Assembly: GCF_003025555.1 (NCBI RefSeq)
Contig: NZ_PYMH01000009.1
Coordinates: forward strand, 167,475 to 231,474
Reading direction: 5' to 3'
DNA: 64,000 nucleotides
Source: Photobacterium lutimaris
GTDB taxonomy: Bacteria; Pseudomonadota; Gammaproteobacteria; Enterobacterales; Vibrionaceae
This document shows positions 1 to 9,527 of the stretch, piece by piece. Each line of letters opens with the position of its first letter. Within the stretch, counting starts at the first letter, position 1. Below the pieces are notes generated by a model. That model did no database searches, was not told the origin of the DNA, and worked only from the letters and a program-made list of their open reading frames with translations. The translations under genes were made by a program, and so were the position numbers.

Positions 1-2430
1 CCAGTTGAAAGCCAAGAAGCTCATACCACCCTGGGTAAGACCACGAATCACAATACGCGTACCAAGGTGATCGCTGAAGAAGCTTTCGTTACGCTTACGA
101 GGTGTACGCTCCATCAGGTCTTTTTCTTCTGGGTCAACACCAAGTGCCAGTGCTGGTAGACCGTCAGAAACCAGGTTGATCCATAGGATCATCAATGGTG
201 TCAGTGGCAATGCCACTTCTGGGCCCATGAACAGGAAGGCAAACAGGATTACCGATACTTCACCCACGTTCGCAGTCAGAGCCTGACGGATAAACTTGCG
301 AAGGTTATCGAAGATCTGACGACCCTGGCGTACTGCCTTAACAATCGTGCTGAAGTTATCGTCCAGCAGGATCAGGTCACCTGAATCTTTAGCAACCGAT
401 GTACCGGTGATACCCATAGCAACACCGATGTCAGCACGGCGTAGCGCTGGAGCATCGTTCACACCGTCACCTGTCATCGCGGCAACTTCGTTGTTGTGCT
501 GTTGAGCCTGAACGATACGCAGTTTGTGCTCTGGTGTTACACGGGCAAATACCGCAACCTTCGGACAGATACGACGTAGTTCGTCATCGTCCATGTCGTC
601 AAGCTGACTACCTGTCACAACCAAGTCTTCTTCGCTACGGATAATACCGATTTCACGAGCAATAGCAGCCGCTGTAAGCGCATGGTCACCAGTGATCATT
701 ACCGTACGTACACCAGCGTCGTAACAGCTATCTACTGCAGCACGTACTTCAGGGCGTGGTGGATCCATGATGCCGTACAGGCCAAGAATCGTTACATCTT
801 TCTCAAGCTCTGCAGGATCACGCTTCAGGTCTGCTTCAGACAGCTCACGGATACCTACCGCCAGTGTACGAAGTGCCTGATGGGCAAAATCCTGAATCGC
901 AGCTTCGTAGCTAGCCACTAGCTCGTCTGCCGGGTTAGCGGCTACCGCTAGGTTGCCTTCAGCAACCGATGGCTGATTAGCAACGACTTCGCCATTGACC
1001 ATGAAGCCAGACGCGTTACGCAGTACGACATCAGGCGCACCCTTAATCGCTAGGAAGTGCTTCCCTTCAGGGCCCTTAACAATTACCGAGGCCATTTTAC
1101 GCGATGAGTCGAATGGGAACTTATCAACAATCGAGTAACCGCCAGTTGATAGCATTTCAGCTTGTTGTAGGCCGGCTTTAGCAGCAGCAACAATCAGTGC
1201 GCCTTCAGTTGGGTTACCACGTACAGAAGACTTGTCGCCATCTTGAATGTATTCAGCATCGTTACATAGTGTCGCAACAACCAGGCCTTGCATCATCTCA
1301 GGGCTGTCTTTCACATCAGTGCTGTGTGAAAGTGGCTTAAATTCACCTTTAGGAGAGAAACCTTTACCACTTACTTCCCAGTTACGGCCAGATGCATCAT
1401 AAGCTTTCATCACCTGCATCTGGTTCTGAGTCAGGGTACCTGTCTTATCAGAACAGATAACAGTTGTAGAACCTAGCGTTTCAATCGCTGCTAGCTGCTT
1501 AGCCAGCGCGTTGCTCTTAACCATACGGGTTGAACCCATGGTAAGAACGATAGTAACAACCGTTGGCAAACCTTCAGGAATAGCAGCAACAGACAGTGAA
1601 ATACCTGTGTTTAGGATTTCAAGCCATGGCATACCGTGGTATAGACCGATAACACAAACAACCGCAACCACACCCAGCGCTACAGCCATTAGCGTTTTGG
1701 CGATTGTGTCCATGCGCTCTTGCATTGGCGTCTTGGTTTCTTCAGTGTTTGCCATCATGTCAGCGATGTGGCCAACTTCAGTCTGCATACCGGTACCCAC
1801 AACGATACCCAGGCCAGTACCTGAGGTAACCATTGTGGTCATGAAGCCCATGTTAATCTGGTCGCCTAAGCCAATATGGCCGTCTTCTAGCGCATCAGCT
1901 GTCTTATCAACTGGTTCAGATTCACCCGTTAGTGCCGCTTCATCTATTGATAGACGATTCGATTCAACGATACGCACATCAGCCGCAAGAATGTCACCCG
2001 TGCTGATCTTTAGGACATCACCCGGGACAATATCGCGTGCTGGGATATCCATCCATTCGCCATTTCGACGAACCTGCGCCATCGGCGCTGCCATATCGCG
2101 CAGTGCTTCCATCCCTTTCTGGGCTTTGAATTCCTGCCAGAAAGCGATAAGTACGTTGATAACGATGATGACACCGATTGCCACGGCATCAACCAAGTGA
2201 CCAGTAAAGAAGGAAACAATCGCACCGACCCCTAGAATAAAGATCAGTGGATTCATAAATTGGTGGGCAAGCAACTCAAGCACGGTCTTGCCGGCTTGCT
2301 CTTGCAGTTCATTGGCGCCAAATTGTTCCTGGCGCTGTTTCACTTCTTCAGAAGATAAACCACTTTCGGTTGACGTGCCCAAATTGGACACAGTACTGGC
2401 AACCGTTTCGGTAAACCATTTTTTAGTCAT
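1..2430 (-). CDS. Cation-transporting P-type ATPase (P2A, Ca2+-type), 3'-truncated by the window edge
   Basis: ATP-driven inner-membrane cation pump, most likely exporting Ca2+. The frame is open for 810 codons from the ATG at 2430 to position 1; the family is usually about 900 residues, so roughly the last 100 (final membrane helices) lie outside. Visible in order: N-terminal cation-ATPase domain, actuator motif LTGES, membrane motif AAIPEGLP (the PEGLP form typical of SERCA-like pumps), and the phosphorylation motif CSDKTGT with the acceptor Asp at about residue 328. GGAG lies about 9 nt before the ATG. The Ca2+ assignment comes from PEGLP and overall similarity to P2A pumps; Mn2+ or Na+/K+ cannot be excluded without the missing helices. 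It stands alone, read away from ybgI. Confidence 0.88.
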   Translation of the reverse strand, partial: MTKKWFTETVASTVSNLGTSTESGLSSEEVKQRQEQFGANELQEQAGKTVLELLAHQFMNPLIFILGVGAIVSFFTGHLVDAVAIGVIIVINVLIAFWQEFKAQKGMEALRDMAAPMAQVRRNGEWMDIPARDIVPGDVLKISTGDILAADVRIVESNRLSIDEAALTGESEPVDKTADALEDGHIGLGDQINMGFMTTMVTSGTGLGIVVGTGMQTEVGHIADMMANTEETKTPMQERMDTIAKTLMAVALGVVAVVCVIGLYHGMPWLEILNTGISLSVAAIPEGLPTVVTIVLTMGSTRMVKSNALAKQLAAIETLGSTTVICSDKTGTLTQNQMQVMKAYDASGRNWEVSGKGFSPKGEFKPLSHSTDVKDSPEMMQGLVVATLCNDAEYIQDGDKSSVRGNPTEGALIVAAAKAGLQQAEMLSTGGYSIVDKFPFDSSRKMASVIVKGPEGKHFLAIKGAPDVVLRNASGFMVNGEVVANQPSVAEGNLAVAANPADELVASYEAAIQDFAHQALRTLAVGIRELSEADLKRDPAELEKDVTILGLYGIMDPPRPEVRAAVDSCYDAGVRTVMITGDHALTAAAIAREIGIIRSEEDLVVTGSQLDDMDDDELRRICPKVAVFARVTPEHKLRIVQAQQHNNEVAAMTGDGVNDAPALRRADIGVAMGITGTSVAKDSGDLILLDDNFSTIVKAVRQGRQIFDNLRKFIRQALTANVGEVSVILFAFLFMGPEVALPLTPLMILWINLVSDGLPALALGVDPEEKDLMERTPRKRNESFFSDHLGTRIVIRGLTQGGMSFLAFNW

Positions 2431-2811
2431 GGGGGAATCTCCAATTAAATACATTCAGTCGACATCAGTACAATTTAAAACTGATAAAAAACATTCGCTG
2501 AATAGGTCAAAGTCATTTAAAGCTCGTTATTAAAGGCATCATGCCAATTAATTGTTTTACATCCCTGAATACTTACTGAATAAAGCATTCTAGTTCATTA
2601 AAACGAGTAAATTTAAATTACCTGAAAGAATGGTAGGTTGTAATTATATTTCGCTAAGCCAAACAAAGGTTCAGAATGAATCTTTGACAATTATCAAGAA
2701 TTAAACCGAAAGCCCCACCAAACCCCATAAAAAGTTGAAACAAAGTATGAATTAGACCCAGATCTAACAGATACAATACCTCCGAAATAACGAAATATGA
2801 AATTTTACAAC
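2431..2811. other. AT-rich noncoding gap upstream of the P-type ATPase
   Basis: About 380 bp between the ATPase start and the terminator shared with ybgI. It must carry the ATPase promoter and 5' leader, but I see no convincing -35/-10 pair, operator or riboswitch-like fold. Short open frames here lack a Shine-Dalgarno and have no recognisable product. Confidence 0.5.
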
Positions 2812-2850
2812 ACAAAATAAAAGGCTTAATGCGCTCGCATTAAGCCTTTT
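2812..2850. terminator. Rho-independent terminator downstream of ybgI
   Basis: A 13-bp perfect stem (2821-2833 with 2836-2848) with T-rich tracts on both strands. It sits just past the ybgI stop (2878, minus), which it most likely serves; it could also act in the other direction. Confidence 0.85.
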
Positions 2851-2877
2851 TATGTCATCCATTAGGTTAACCCAGTG

Positions 2878-3636
2878 TTAAACAGGGTTATCTATGTCGA
2901 TAAACTTAACATCAAAATTATGTTTTTCAGCTAAGTAATTTCCTAATGATTTAATTCCATAACGTTCAGTTGCATGGTGGCCCGCACTAAAATAATGAAT
3001 ACCTAACTCTCGGGAAATATGAACTGTTCTTTCGGAAATTTCTCCTGAAATAAAAGCATCCAGTCCTTTATTCGCAGCTAATTCTATAAAGTCTTGACCT
3101 CCGCCAGTACACCATCCCACGGTTTTTATTTCTTGTGGAGCATTATCGCCAATGTGCAACGGCTCACGATGTAAGGTAATAGAAAGCCTTGCCGCAAGTT
3201 CTTCACCACTTAGTGGCTGAGCTAACTGACCATAAATTGCCACCGAATTCGGATTGCCCTCTTCCAAGCCTCCTAGCACTTCGATATCCAGCAATTCAGC
3301 CAATTGTGCGTTATTACCTAATGTCGGATGGACATCCAACGGCAGGTGGTAGGCGTATAGATTGACACCATTCTCAATAAGCGCTTTGATGCGACGATAT
3401 TTCATGCCACGAATTTCAGCTGGCTCCCCCTTCCAGAAAAAACCATGGTGGACAATAAGTGCATCGGCTTGCTCTGCGATCGCTCGGTCAATCAGAGCCT
3501 GGCAGGCTGTTACCCCAGTAATGATTTTCTTTACCTCTGACTTACCTTCAACCTGCAAACCATTCGGGCAGTAATCTTTGATCTGATGTGGGCTCAGCAG
3601 TTCATTAAGCACTGATTCTAATTGGATATTGTTCAT
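2878..3636 (-). CDS. ybgI: Nif3-like dinuclear metal centre protein (YbgI family)
   Basis: Member of the NIF3/DUF34 family of conserved dinuclear-metal proteins; E. coli YbgI forms a hexameric toroid and its biochemical role is unsettled (it is often annotated as GTP cyclohydrolase I type 2 homologue). The 252-residue length is normal for the short bacterial form. Metal-ligand signatures are visible: LIVHHGFFW near residue 63, and HHATERYGI near the C-terminus. The N-terminus, with CPNGLQVEG, is typical. The gene is monocistronic, followed by a strong terminator. Family assignment is secure; function is not. Confidence 0.92.
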   Translation of the reverse strand: MNNIQLESVLNELLSPHQIKDYCPNGLQVEGKSEVKKIITGVTACQALIDRAIAEQADALIVHHGFFWKGEPAEIRGMKYRRIKALIENGVNLYAYHLPLDVHPTLGNNAQLAELLDIEVLGGLEEGNPNSVAIYGQLAQPLSGEELAARLSITLHREPLHIGDNAPQEIKTVGWCTGGGQDFIELAANKGLDAFISGEISERTVHISRELGIHYFSAGHHATERYGIKSLGNYLAEKHNFDVKFIDIDNPV

Positions 3637-3742
3637 CGTCTATTTCCTTCTCCGCAATAGCGATATTCTATACCCAAACTTCGATAGCTGTTGACCTTTT
3701 CCTGTGCACTGTCACCAGAGCGGGTTATGTATCGTACCCACA

Positions 3743-3768
3743 AAAAAGCTGCCGAACGGCAGCTTTAT
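3743..3768 (-). terminator. Terminator of ybfA
   Basis: Stem AAGCTGCCG/CGGCAGCTT with a two-base loop, followed on the minus strand by a run of six T. It lies about 25 bp past the ybfA stop. Confidence 0.85.
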
Positions 3769-3792
3769 CTATTAAGGTCATTAGTATAAAGG

Positions 3793-3999
3793 TCAGTATA
3801 GCTGCTGGGCCGCCAGCTCTGTCTGGGTTAGCCAAACTGGCTTGGTACTGGTTTTCAACCATACCCGATGCAGGTAGCTATATAGCCGTGAGCGTGTTTC
3901 CATTGCAGTGAACATCATGACAGGAAAGGTCACTACCCCGACAGTAACAACAAACGCACGGCGAACAAAAATACGCAATGGTGAATAGCGAGTGTACAT
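3793..3999 (-). CDS. ybfA: YbfA family small protein (DUF2517)
   Basis: 68-residue protein, the length I recall for E. coli YbfA, sharing the signature YSYLHRVWLKTSTKPVW. Residues about 10-30 are hydrophobic (FVRRAFVVTVGVVTFPVMMF), suggesting one membrane segment with the conserved basic/aromatic tail in the cytoplasm. An AAGGAGG Shine-Dalgarno sits at ideal spacing before the ATG, so this short gene is real. Function is unknown in the family. It is divergent from the DUF1853 gene, with a 133-bp shared upstream region. Confidence 0.85.
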   Translation of the reverse strand: MYTRYSPLRIFVRRAFVVTVGVVTFPVMMFTAMETRSRLYSYLHRVWLKTSTKPVWLTQTELAAQQLY

Positions 4000-4062
4000 A
4001 ACGCCTCCTTGGCCAAGCAGAACTACATACTGGTCTTATTGTTCTAATCTATTGAAATAACC

Positions 4063-4078
4063 TAGAGTTAACACTCTA
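4063..4078. promoter_or_regulatory. Palindrome in the ybfA/DUF1853 divergent region
   Basis: TAGAGT and ACTCTA arms around a 4-bp centre, about midway between the two divergent start codons. The position suits an operator, but no known regulator motif matches. Confidence 0.25.
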
Positions 4079-4132
4079 AAACAGGGTGTTTAATAGTCAA
4101 TATCATTATAAAAAGAAGGGTTTTATAGCGAA

Positions 4133-4936
4133 ATGTCCATTTTTTACAATAAAACAACGGCTAGTGATCATGCTGATAACAGCTTCAACGCCGTACTTGC
4201 CCTTCCACCACTATTAGACGGTCACCCGTTCATTGCCGACCAACGCTGGCTTGATAAGTTTTCCAGTAACGCCATTATCCCACAAGGTATAGAGTACCAA
4301 GGTGGACGCCGTTTGGGCTTTTTCTACCAGTGGCTATGGCAACAGCTGATCATGCACCACCCCAGCTATGATCTACTTGCAGAGGAAATTCAGCTGAGTG
4401 TCAACAAACGCACTCTCGGCGCTGTCGATTTCCTGGTTAAAGACATACGGTCAGGTGAGGTAGAGCACTGGGAAGTCGCCATCAAATTTTACCTCGCTTT
4501 TGAAGAAAGCTGGCCCGGTCCCAATGCCCGTGACGATCTGGATAAGAAGGCCAACAAGATGCTCAGTCACCAGCTAATGCTGTCTGAGCATCCTGCCTTT
4601 ATTGATCAATATCAGGCACTATATGGCAAGATAGATAAGCGCCGGCTGATCATGCAAGGGCGGTTGTTTTATCCGGCCTTTACCGATTTTATCGGTTCGG
4701 GGATCCAACTTGCATCAGAGGCCGCTCAAGGCTTGTGGTGCTATTCAAAGCAAGCTGCCGATTTGAAACTCCGCCCTATCGCCAAACCGGAATGGATTGC
4801 CCCTCCCCGCTACAACCAAATAGCCGATGAGCCGACACTGGTGTCCGTCAGTAATCCGACGATGGCAATTGCACCCGATGACAAGGTGTGGTTTGTGATG
4901 CCTGAACACTGGCCCCACTCTTCAATGAAACCTTAA
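4133..4936 (+). CDS. DUF1853 family protein
   Basis: 267-residue soluble protein of unknown function. It carries the DUF1853 hallmark segment HWEVAIKFYLAFE, then WPGPNARDDLDKKANKMLSHQ near residue 110-150. The conserved acidic and lysine residues (VDFLV, VAIKFYL, D, K) resemble a PD-(D/E)xK nuclease-type core, but that is inference. A purine-rich stretch (GAAGGG) lies about 15 nt before the ATG. It is convergent with pgm, sharing a bidirectional terminator. No signal peptide or membrane segment. Confidence 0.8.
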   Translation: MSIFYNKTTASDHADNSFNAVLALPPLLDGHPFIADQRWLDKFSSNAIIPQGIEYQGGRRLGFFYQWLWQQLIMHHPSYDLLAEEIQLSVNKRTLGAVDFLVKDIRSGEVEHWEVAIKFYLAFEESWPGPNARDDLDKKANKMLSHQLMLSEHPAFIDQYQALYGKIDKRRLIMQGRLFYPAFTDFIGSGIQLASEAAQGLWCYSKQAADLKLRPIAKPEWIAPPRYNQIADEPTLVSVSNPTMAIAPDDKVWFVMPEHWPHSSMKP

Positions 4937-4974
4937 ATCATTAACCAATAACCAATAACCAATGCTATAGACAT

Positions 4975-5006
4975 AAAAAAACGCCCGCTCTATAGAGCGG
5001 GCGTTT
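4975..5006. terminator. Bidirectional terminator between DUF1853 gene and pgm
   Basis: Stem ACGCCCGCTC/GAGCGGGCGT with TATA loop, flanked by A-run and T-run so it can stop both convergent transcripts. Confidence 0.9.
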
Positions 5007-5026
5007 TCACAATCAATCTCGAGAGA

Positions 5027-6673
5027 TTACAGGCCAGCGTCGGCAAATACCTTGCTGACAATTTCCTGTGCTTCTTTCTCAATCAAGGCCAAGTGTTCTT
5101 TGCCTTTGAAGCTCTCGCAGTAGATCTTGTAGATGTCTTCCGTACCTGAAGGACGCGCAGCAAACCAACCGTTTTCAGTGGTCACTTTCAGGCCACCAAT
5201 AGCAGCACCGTTACCCGGCGCATGCGTCAGGCGTGCAGTGATGGCATCACCCGCCAGCGTTTCAGCGGCAACCATCTCAGGAGATAGCTTGCTCAGTACT
5301 GCTTTTTGCTCACCGTTAGCCACAGCCTGCAGGCGATTGTACTCAGACGCACCGTGCTTAGCTGCCAGTTCTTCGTAGTATTGCTGCGGGTTCTTACCGG
5401 TTACGGCAGTGATTTCTGCCGCAACTAGGCAAAGCAGGATACCGTCTTTGTCGGTAGACCAAGGTGTACCGTCCATGCGTAGGAATGATGCCCCCGCACT
5501 TTCTTCGCCACCGAAGCCAAGCTCACCGCTGTAAAGACCATCAACAAACCATTTGAAGCCAACCGGTACTTCGCAAAGCTCACGGCCAAGATCAGCAACA
5601 ACGCGGTCGATCAGTGCACTGGATACCAATGTCTTACCAACAGCAACTTCCTGTGCCCAATCAGGGCGGTGGCGGTAAAGATAATCAATACATACCGCTA
5701 GGAAGTGGTTAGGGTTCATAAGACCGGCAGGCGTCACAATACCGTGACGGTCGTAGTCAGGGTCATTACCGAACGCCAAGTCGTATTTGTCTTTGTGCGC
5801 CAGCAGGCCAGCCATCGCGTAAGGCGACGAACAGTCCATGCGCACTACGCCGTCTTTGTCTAGCGACATGAAGCGGAAAGACGGGTCGATAGACTCATCC
5901 ACCAGCGTAAGATCCAAGCCGTAATGCGCAGCGATCTGACGCCAGTACTCAATGCCAGATCCGCCCAGTGGATCAACACCCATTTTCAGATTGGCTTTCT
6001 GGATCGCAGCCATATCGATGACATTAACCAGATCATCAACATAAGGTGCAACCAAATCACGCGCTTCAACCAGATCACTAGCAAAGGCATCAGCGATTGA
6101 AATGCGCTTAACATCGACCATGCCCGCTGCAATAATTTCATTGGCTCGGGTTTCGATAGCCGTCGTTAGTGCACCTTCCGCCGGGCCACCGTGGACCGGG
6201 TTGTATTTGATCCCGCCGTCTTGCGGTGGGTTGTGCGATGGCGTGATAACGATACCGTCAGCTTTGTCATCCTGCGCTTTGTTGTGACACAAGATGGCAT
6301 GAGAAATACCCGGTGTTGGGGTGTAACCATTATCTTGCTGGATCACAACCTGCACACCATTAGCCACCAACACTTCAAGTGTCGAGGTAAAAGCAGGCTC
6401 AGACAGTGCGTGGGTATCCTTACCAAGGAATAGTGGACCTGTTACGCCGTTGGCAGCGCGAACTTCAGCCACAGCCTGAGCAATCGCCCAAATGTGGTGC
6501 TGGTTAAACGTTCCTTTGTCGGCGGTCCCGCGGTGACCAGAAGTTCCGAATGCGACCTTCTGCTGCGGATTTTGAGCACTTGGCTCAATCAGGAAATAAT
6601 TTGCCACCAACGCGGGAATATTATGCATATCTTCTTGCTGAGCACGCTGCCCCGCACGAGGATGAATAGCCAT
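5027..6673 (-). CDS. pgm: Phosphoglucomutase, alpha-D-glucose-specific
   Basis: Cytoplasmic enzyme interconverting glucose 1-phosphate and glucose 6-phosphate, linking glycogen/galactose metabolism and UDP-glucose supply. The 548 residues are full length. Visible motifs: phosphoserine loop TPSHNPP with catalytic Ser146, Mg2+ loop DPDYDRHG, sugar-binding GGEESAG, and the phosphate-binding RPSGTEDIYKIY near the C-terminus. AAGGA precedes the ATG at good spacing. It lies just downstream of seqA on the same strand (39-bp gap), the same seqA-pgm pair as in E. coli, suggesting co-transcription. Confidence 0.97.
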   Translation of the reverse strand: MAIHPRAGQRAQQEDMHNIPALVANYFLIEPSAQNPQQKVAFGTSGHRGTADKGTFNQHHIWAIAQAVAEVRAANGVTGPLFLGKDTHALSEPAFTSTLEVLVANGVQVVIQQDNGYTPTPGISHAILCHNKAQDDKADGIVITPSHNPPQDGGIKYNPVHGGPAEGALTTAIETRANEIIAAGMVDVKRISIADAFASDLVEARDLVAPYVDDLVNVIDMAAIQKANLKMGVDPLGGSGIEYWRQIAAHYGLDLTLVDESIDPSFRFMSLDKDGVVRMDCSSPYAMAGLLAHKDKYDLAFGNDPDYDRHGIVTPAGLMNPNHFLAVCIDYLYRHRPDWAQEVAVGKTLVSSALIDRVVADLGRELCEVPVGFKWFVDGLYSGELGFGGEESAGASFLRMDGTPWSTDKDGILLCLVAAEITAVTGKNPQQYYEELAAKHGASEYNRLQAVANGEQKAVLSKLSPEMVAAETLAGDAITARLTHAPGNGAAIGGLKVTTENGWFAARPSGTEDIYKIYCESFKGKEHLALIEKEAQEIVSKVFADAGL

Positions 6674-6712
6674 TAACGTATCCTTGTAAAAACTAAATAG
6701 GCATATTGCCGG

Positions 6713-7276
6713 TTAAATTTCACCGCAAACTTTTTCAATGATATCGCCACTGAAGCTCATCTTGACCATCAGTTGTTCAACCATCTGGCGTTTACGATCA
6801 GTATTCGTATTCGTGATCACCCAAAAAGGTGTTTCCGGAATTGGCTTAGGCTTAGTGGTCTTGCCACTTGCTAGCAGTTTCTCTTCTGTATCGGCGAAGT
6901 AAATTCGGGTACGCCCTTTAATAGCAGCCGCTTCAGAGAAACCTTGAGGATCAATACGATAAAGCGAGGTTAATACCAGCATAAATCGGCCAATCGCTTT
7001 TTCCTGCACGGCAAATTCGTCAGAAATCAACAACGAACGCATCTCTTTCACGCGATCGTTATTGGGTACCACGTTGCCCGCATCTTTGCTCACCACGACG
7101 CCTTTCGGACGTACTGGCATCACGACCTCATGCTGCAAGGTTGCTACAGATTGATCAGGCATCATCAGCAAGCGGCGCAGGATATCCGAAGCACTTTCAC
7201 CAATGTGCTGGGTCTGGCTCGCGATATAACGATATAGCTCTTCGTCTACCTCAATAGTCTTCATCGTAGTGTTCAT
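6713..7276 (-). CDS. seqA: Negative modulator of replication initiation SeqA
   Basis: SeqA binds hemimethylated GATC sites, sequestering oriC and organising newly replicated DNA. The N-terminal oligomerisation region (MKTIEVDEELYRYIASQT) and the C-terminal DNA-binding domain (KTKPKPIPETPFWVITNTNTDRKR) are both present. At 187 residues it is slightly longer than E. coli's 181. The ATG at 7276 is preferred because GGAA precedes it at about 5 nt; the internal ATG four codons later lacks a Shine-Dalgarno. It leads the seqA-pgm unit and is divergent from ybfF. Confidence 0.96.
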   Translation of the reverse strand: MNTTMKTIEVDEELYRYIASQTQHIGESASDILRRLLMMPDQSVATLQHEVVMPVRPKGVVVSKDAGNVVPNNDRVKEMRSLLISDEFAVQEKAIGRFMLVLTSLYRIDPQGFSEAAAIKGRTRIYFADTEEKLLASGKTTKPKPIPETPFWVITNTNTDRKRQMVEQLMVKMSFSGDIIEKVCGEI

Positions 7277-7366
7277 TATCGTTCCGTTTAAAAATCACCG
7301 AGAGATTATAACGTGATCCGAGGTTATACTCTACGGTAAAGCGTTAACTACAAGAGAAAATAGTCA

Positions 7367-8134
7367 GTGAATCTTCATTACCAAGTCGATGGCGAAGGCG
7401 ATGTGATCGTCTTGATCCACGGCCTATTTGGCAGCGCCGACAATCTCGGCCTAATGGCCAGATCATTGAAAGATAAATATAAAGTGATCAGCGTTGATCT
7501 GCGTAACCATGGTCGCTCCCCACACAGCGATCAATTTACCTACCGCGAAATGGCACAAGATATCCTTACTGTTATCGACCAACTCAACGTCGAGCGCTTC
7601 TCGCTGATTGGTCATTCTATGGGCGGCAAGGTGGCAATGGCAGCAACCGAACTCGCTGCGGCCCGACTCAACCATTTGCTGGTCTTGGATATGGCACCGG
7701 TTCACTACCTGGTCCACCGCCACGAAAACGTGTTCAACGGCTTGCGTGAAGTCTCCCGCCACACCGTCAGCAAGCGCAGTGAAGCCGAACCGTTACTCGC
7801 TAAGCACGTGGTTGAACCTGGGGTTCGCCAGTTCCTGCTCAAATCCTTTGCCAAACAAGAAAACGGGCTGTTTGATTGGCGTTTCAATGTCGAAGGCCTC
7901 ATTGCCAACTATGCCACCATTATGGGCTGGCAGGACATAGTGCCGTTCACTGGCAAGACCTTATTTATCAAGGGGCAGAATTCAGAGTATATTTTACCGG
8001 AACACCGCGTGGCGATTGGCACCCAATTTCCCAACGCCAAAGCGCATCTGGTGGCCAACACGGGGCACTGGTTGCATGCTGAAAAACCTGAAACGGTTAA
8101 TCGTATCATTTTGAACTTCTTGCAGGCCGCTTAG
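7367..8134 (+). CDS. ybfF: Alpha/beta-hydrolase esterase YbfF
   Basis: 255-residue alpha/beta-hydrolase. Nucleophile elbow GHSMGG (Ser near residue 83), oxyanion-region HGLFGS near residue 19, the acid in LDMAP or a later Asp, and catalytic His in NTGHWLHAEKP near the C-terminus. E. coli YbfF hydrolyses acyl-CoA and malonyl-CoA esters in vitro; the physiological substrate is unknown. It starts with GTG at 7367, with only a weak purine tract upstream. Its place between seqA and fldA repeats the E. coli order. Confidence 0.92.
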   Translation: MNLHYQVDGEGDVIVLIHGLFGSADNLGLMARSLKDKYKVISVDLRNHGRSPHSDQFTYREMAQDILTVIDQLNVERFSLIGHSMGGKVAMAATELAAARLNHLLVLDMAPVHYLVHRHENVFNGLREVSRHTVSKRSEAEPLLAKHVVEPGVRQFLLKSFAKQENGLFDWRFNVEGLIANYATIMGWQDIVPFTGKTLFIKGQNSEYILPEHRVAIGTQFPNAKAHLVANTGHWLHAEKPETVNRIILNFLQAA

Positions 8135-8211
8135 CGTTAACAGGCGGGCGTTGTCTATGATATAGTGCGCGCCTGGCTCAAAAATGACGATAATGTGGAA
8201 AGGAGACACAG

Positions 8212-8433
8212 ATGTTGTATGAGCATATGGATTTGCTTGAATCTATTGGGCTGGATTTGCTCTTTGCCGCGATATTTTTCTTTATCGGCATGGCCATTAA
8301 AGATGTGCTAAAACAAGGCAATGTTCCGCCTTTTGGCCGAAAAATCGTCTGGCTGGTTCTTTTCCTTGGATGTGCCGGTTTTATTACCAAAGGTCTGATC
8401 CAAATCAGCTGGGAAGGCGCAGGCATCGGTTAA
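8212..8433 (+). CDS. DUF2788 small membrane protein
   Basis: 73 residues with two hydrophobic helices (about 15-33 and 45-64) joined by the conserved segment DVLKQGNVPPFGRKIVWLVL. It matches the DUF2788 family, commonly found beside ybfF/fldA in Vibrio and relatives. An AAGGAGA Shine-Dalgarno sits 6-7 nt before the ATG. The function is unknown; the gene order suggests co-transcription with ybfF or a role near flavodoxin, which is only inference. Confidence 0.85.
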   Translation: MLYEHMDLLESIGLDLLFAAIFFFIGMAIKDVLKQGNVPPFGRKIVWLVLFLGCAGFITKGLIQISWEGAGIG

Positions 8434-8586
8434 AACTGAACGATTACAGTCATTGATAGCCAAAAGCAGCAGTGTGCTGACTTTACATACCGCGATCACT
8501 GACCATCAGGGTATACTCCTGACAAGGCTATTTCTATCGTTAACCAACAGGTTAACGGTCAACATTAATAACGGGTAATTTCTACT

Positions 8587-9114
8587 ATGGCAAGTGTAGG
8601 ACTCTTCTTTGGTAGCGACACTGGTAACACAGAAGCGGTCGCTAAAATGATCCAGAAACAACTGGGCAAAAAGCTAGTTGAAGTAAAAGATATCGCAAAA
8701 TGCAGCAAAGAAGATATCGATAACTTTGACCTACTGTTGCTAGGTATCCCAACTTGGTACTACGGTGAAGCACAGTGTGACTGGGATGATTTCTTCCCTG
8801 AGCTAGAGCAAATCGACTTTTCAACCAAACTGGTTGCTATCTTTGGCTGTGGTGATCAGGAAGACTACGCTGAGTACTTCTGTGATGCGATGGGTACAGT
8901 ACGTGAAATCGTTGAAGGTCGTGGCGCAACTATCGTTGGCCACTTCTCTACCGAAGGCTTTGAGTTCGAAGCATCTAAAGCGCTTGTAGACGACAACCAC
9001 TTCATTGGTCTGTGTGTTGACGAAGACCGCCAGCCAGAACTTACCGAAGAGCGCGTACAGAAGTGGGTTAACCAGATTTTCGATGAAATGTGCCTAGCAG
9101 AACTTGCTGACTAA
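8587..9114 (+). CDS. fldA: Flavodoxin FldA
   Basis: FMN-containing electron carrier of 175 residues, feeding radical-SAM enzymes, methionine synthase and similar reactions. The FMN phosphate loop SDTGNTEAV is at residues about 10-18, and the aromatic isoalloxazine loops (PTWYYGEAQCDWDDF and GCGDQEDYAEYFCDA) are intact. It is followed by a clear terminator, so it is separated from the downstream fur unit. The fldA-fur order is conserved with E. coli, where both are iron/redox regulated. Confidence 0.97.
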   Translation: MASVGLFFGSDTGNTEAVAKMIQKQLGKKLVEVKDIAKCSKEDIDNFDLLLLGIPTWYYGEAQCDWDDFFPELEQIDFSTKLVAIFGCGDQEDYAEYFCDAMGTVREIVEGRGATIVGHFSTEGFEFEASKALVDDNHFIGLCVDEDRQPELTEERVQKWVNQIFDEMCLAELAD

Positions 9115-9135
9115 TATTTCGTCTAGCGAAAACTA

Positions 9136-9165
9136 AAATGCCGGGTCTGATGCCCGGCATTTTTA
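9136..9165 (+). terminator. Terminator of fldA
   Basis: AAATGCCGGG/CCCGGCATTT stem with a 7-nt loop followed by TTTTTAT, about 20 bp past the fldA stop. Confidence 0.9.
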
Positions 9166-9527
9166 TATCTGGAAAGCTTAAGATAGCGTTTCCCCCTACG
9201 TGGCCCAAATGGCATTCCTTGCTGAGGCTCGCTATCAGCATCCAGATATACACCGGCTTGGCTTGCAAAATAACGCTCGCGCCGTATTGAGTACGATTAG
9301 CATTTCCATTTCACTATTTTAACTTTGAGGCCAGAGATTCAGGGCAAAATTGATCACTGATAGGCAGGAAAATTCGATACATAGCGGCACTCCTATCACA
9401 GGTTCAATGAGATGACTCCCACTGCGTCTAATTACATTTGGACAACACACAAGCAACAATAAGAAAAGTTAGATATCAGCAAGATTGACCTGTTTTTAGG
9501 TTTATTGTTACCTTGTGGTCACTTATA

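Noticed and set aside
1511..2200. 229-codon plus-strand frame antisense to the P-type ATPase
   Set aside because: It is a codon-bias shadow of the ATPase, which has clear motifs on the minus strand; no ribosome site or family match.
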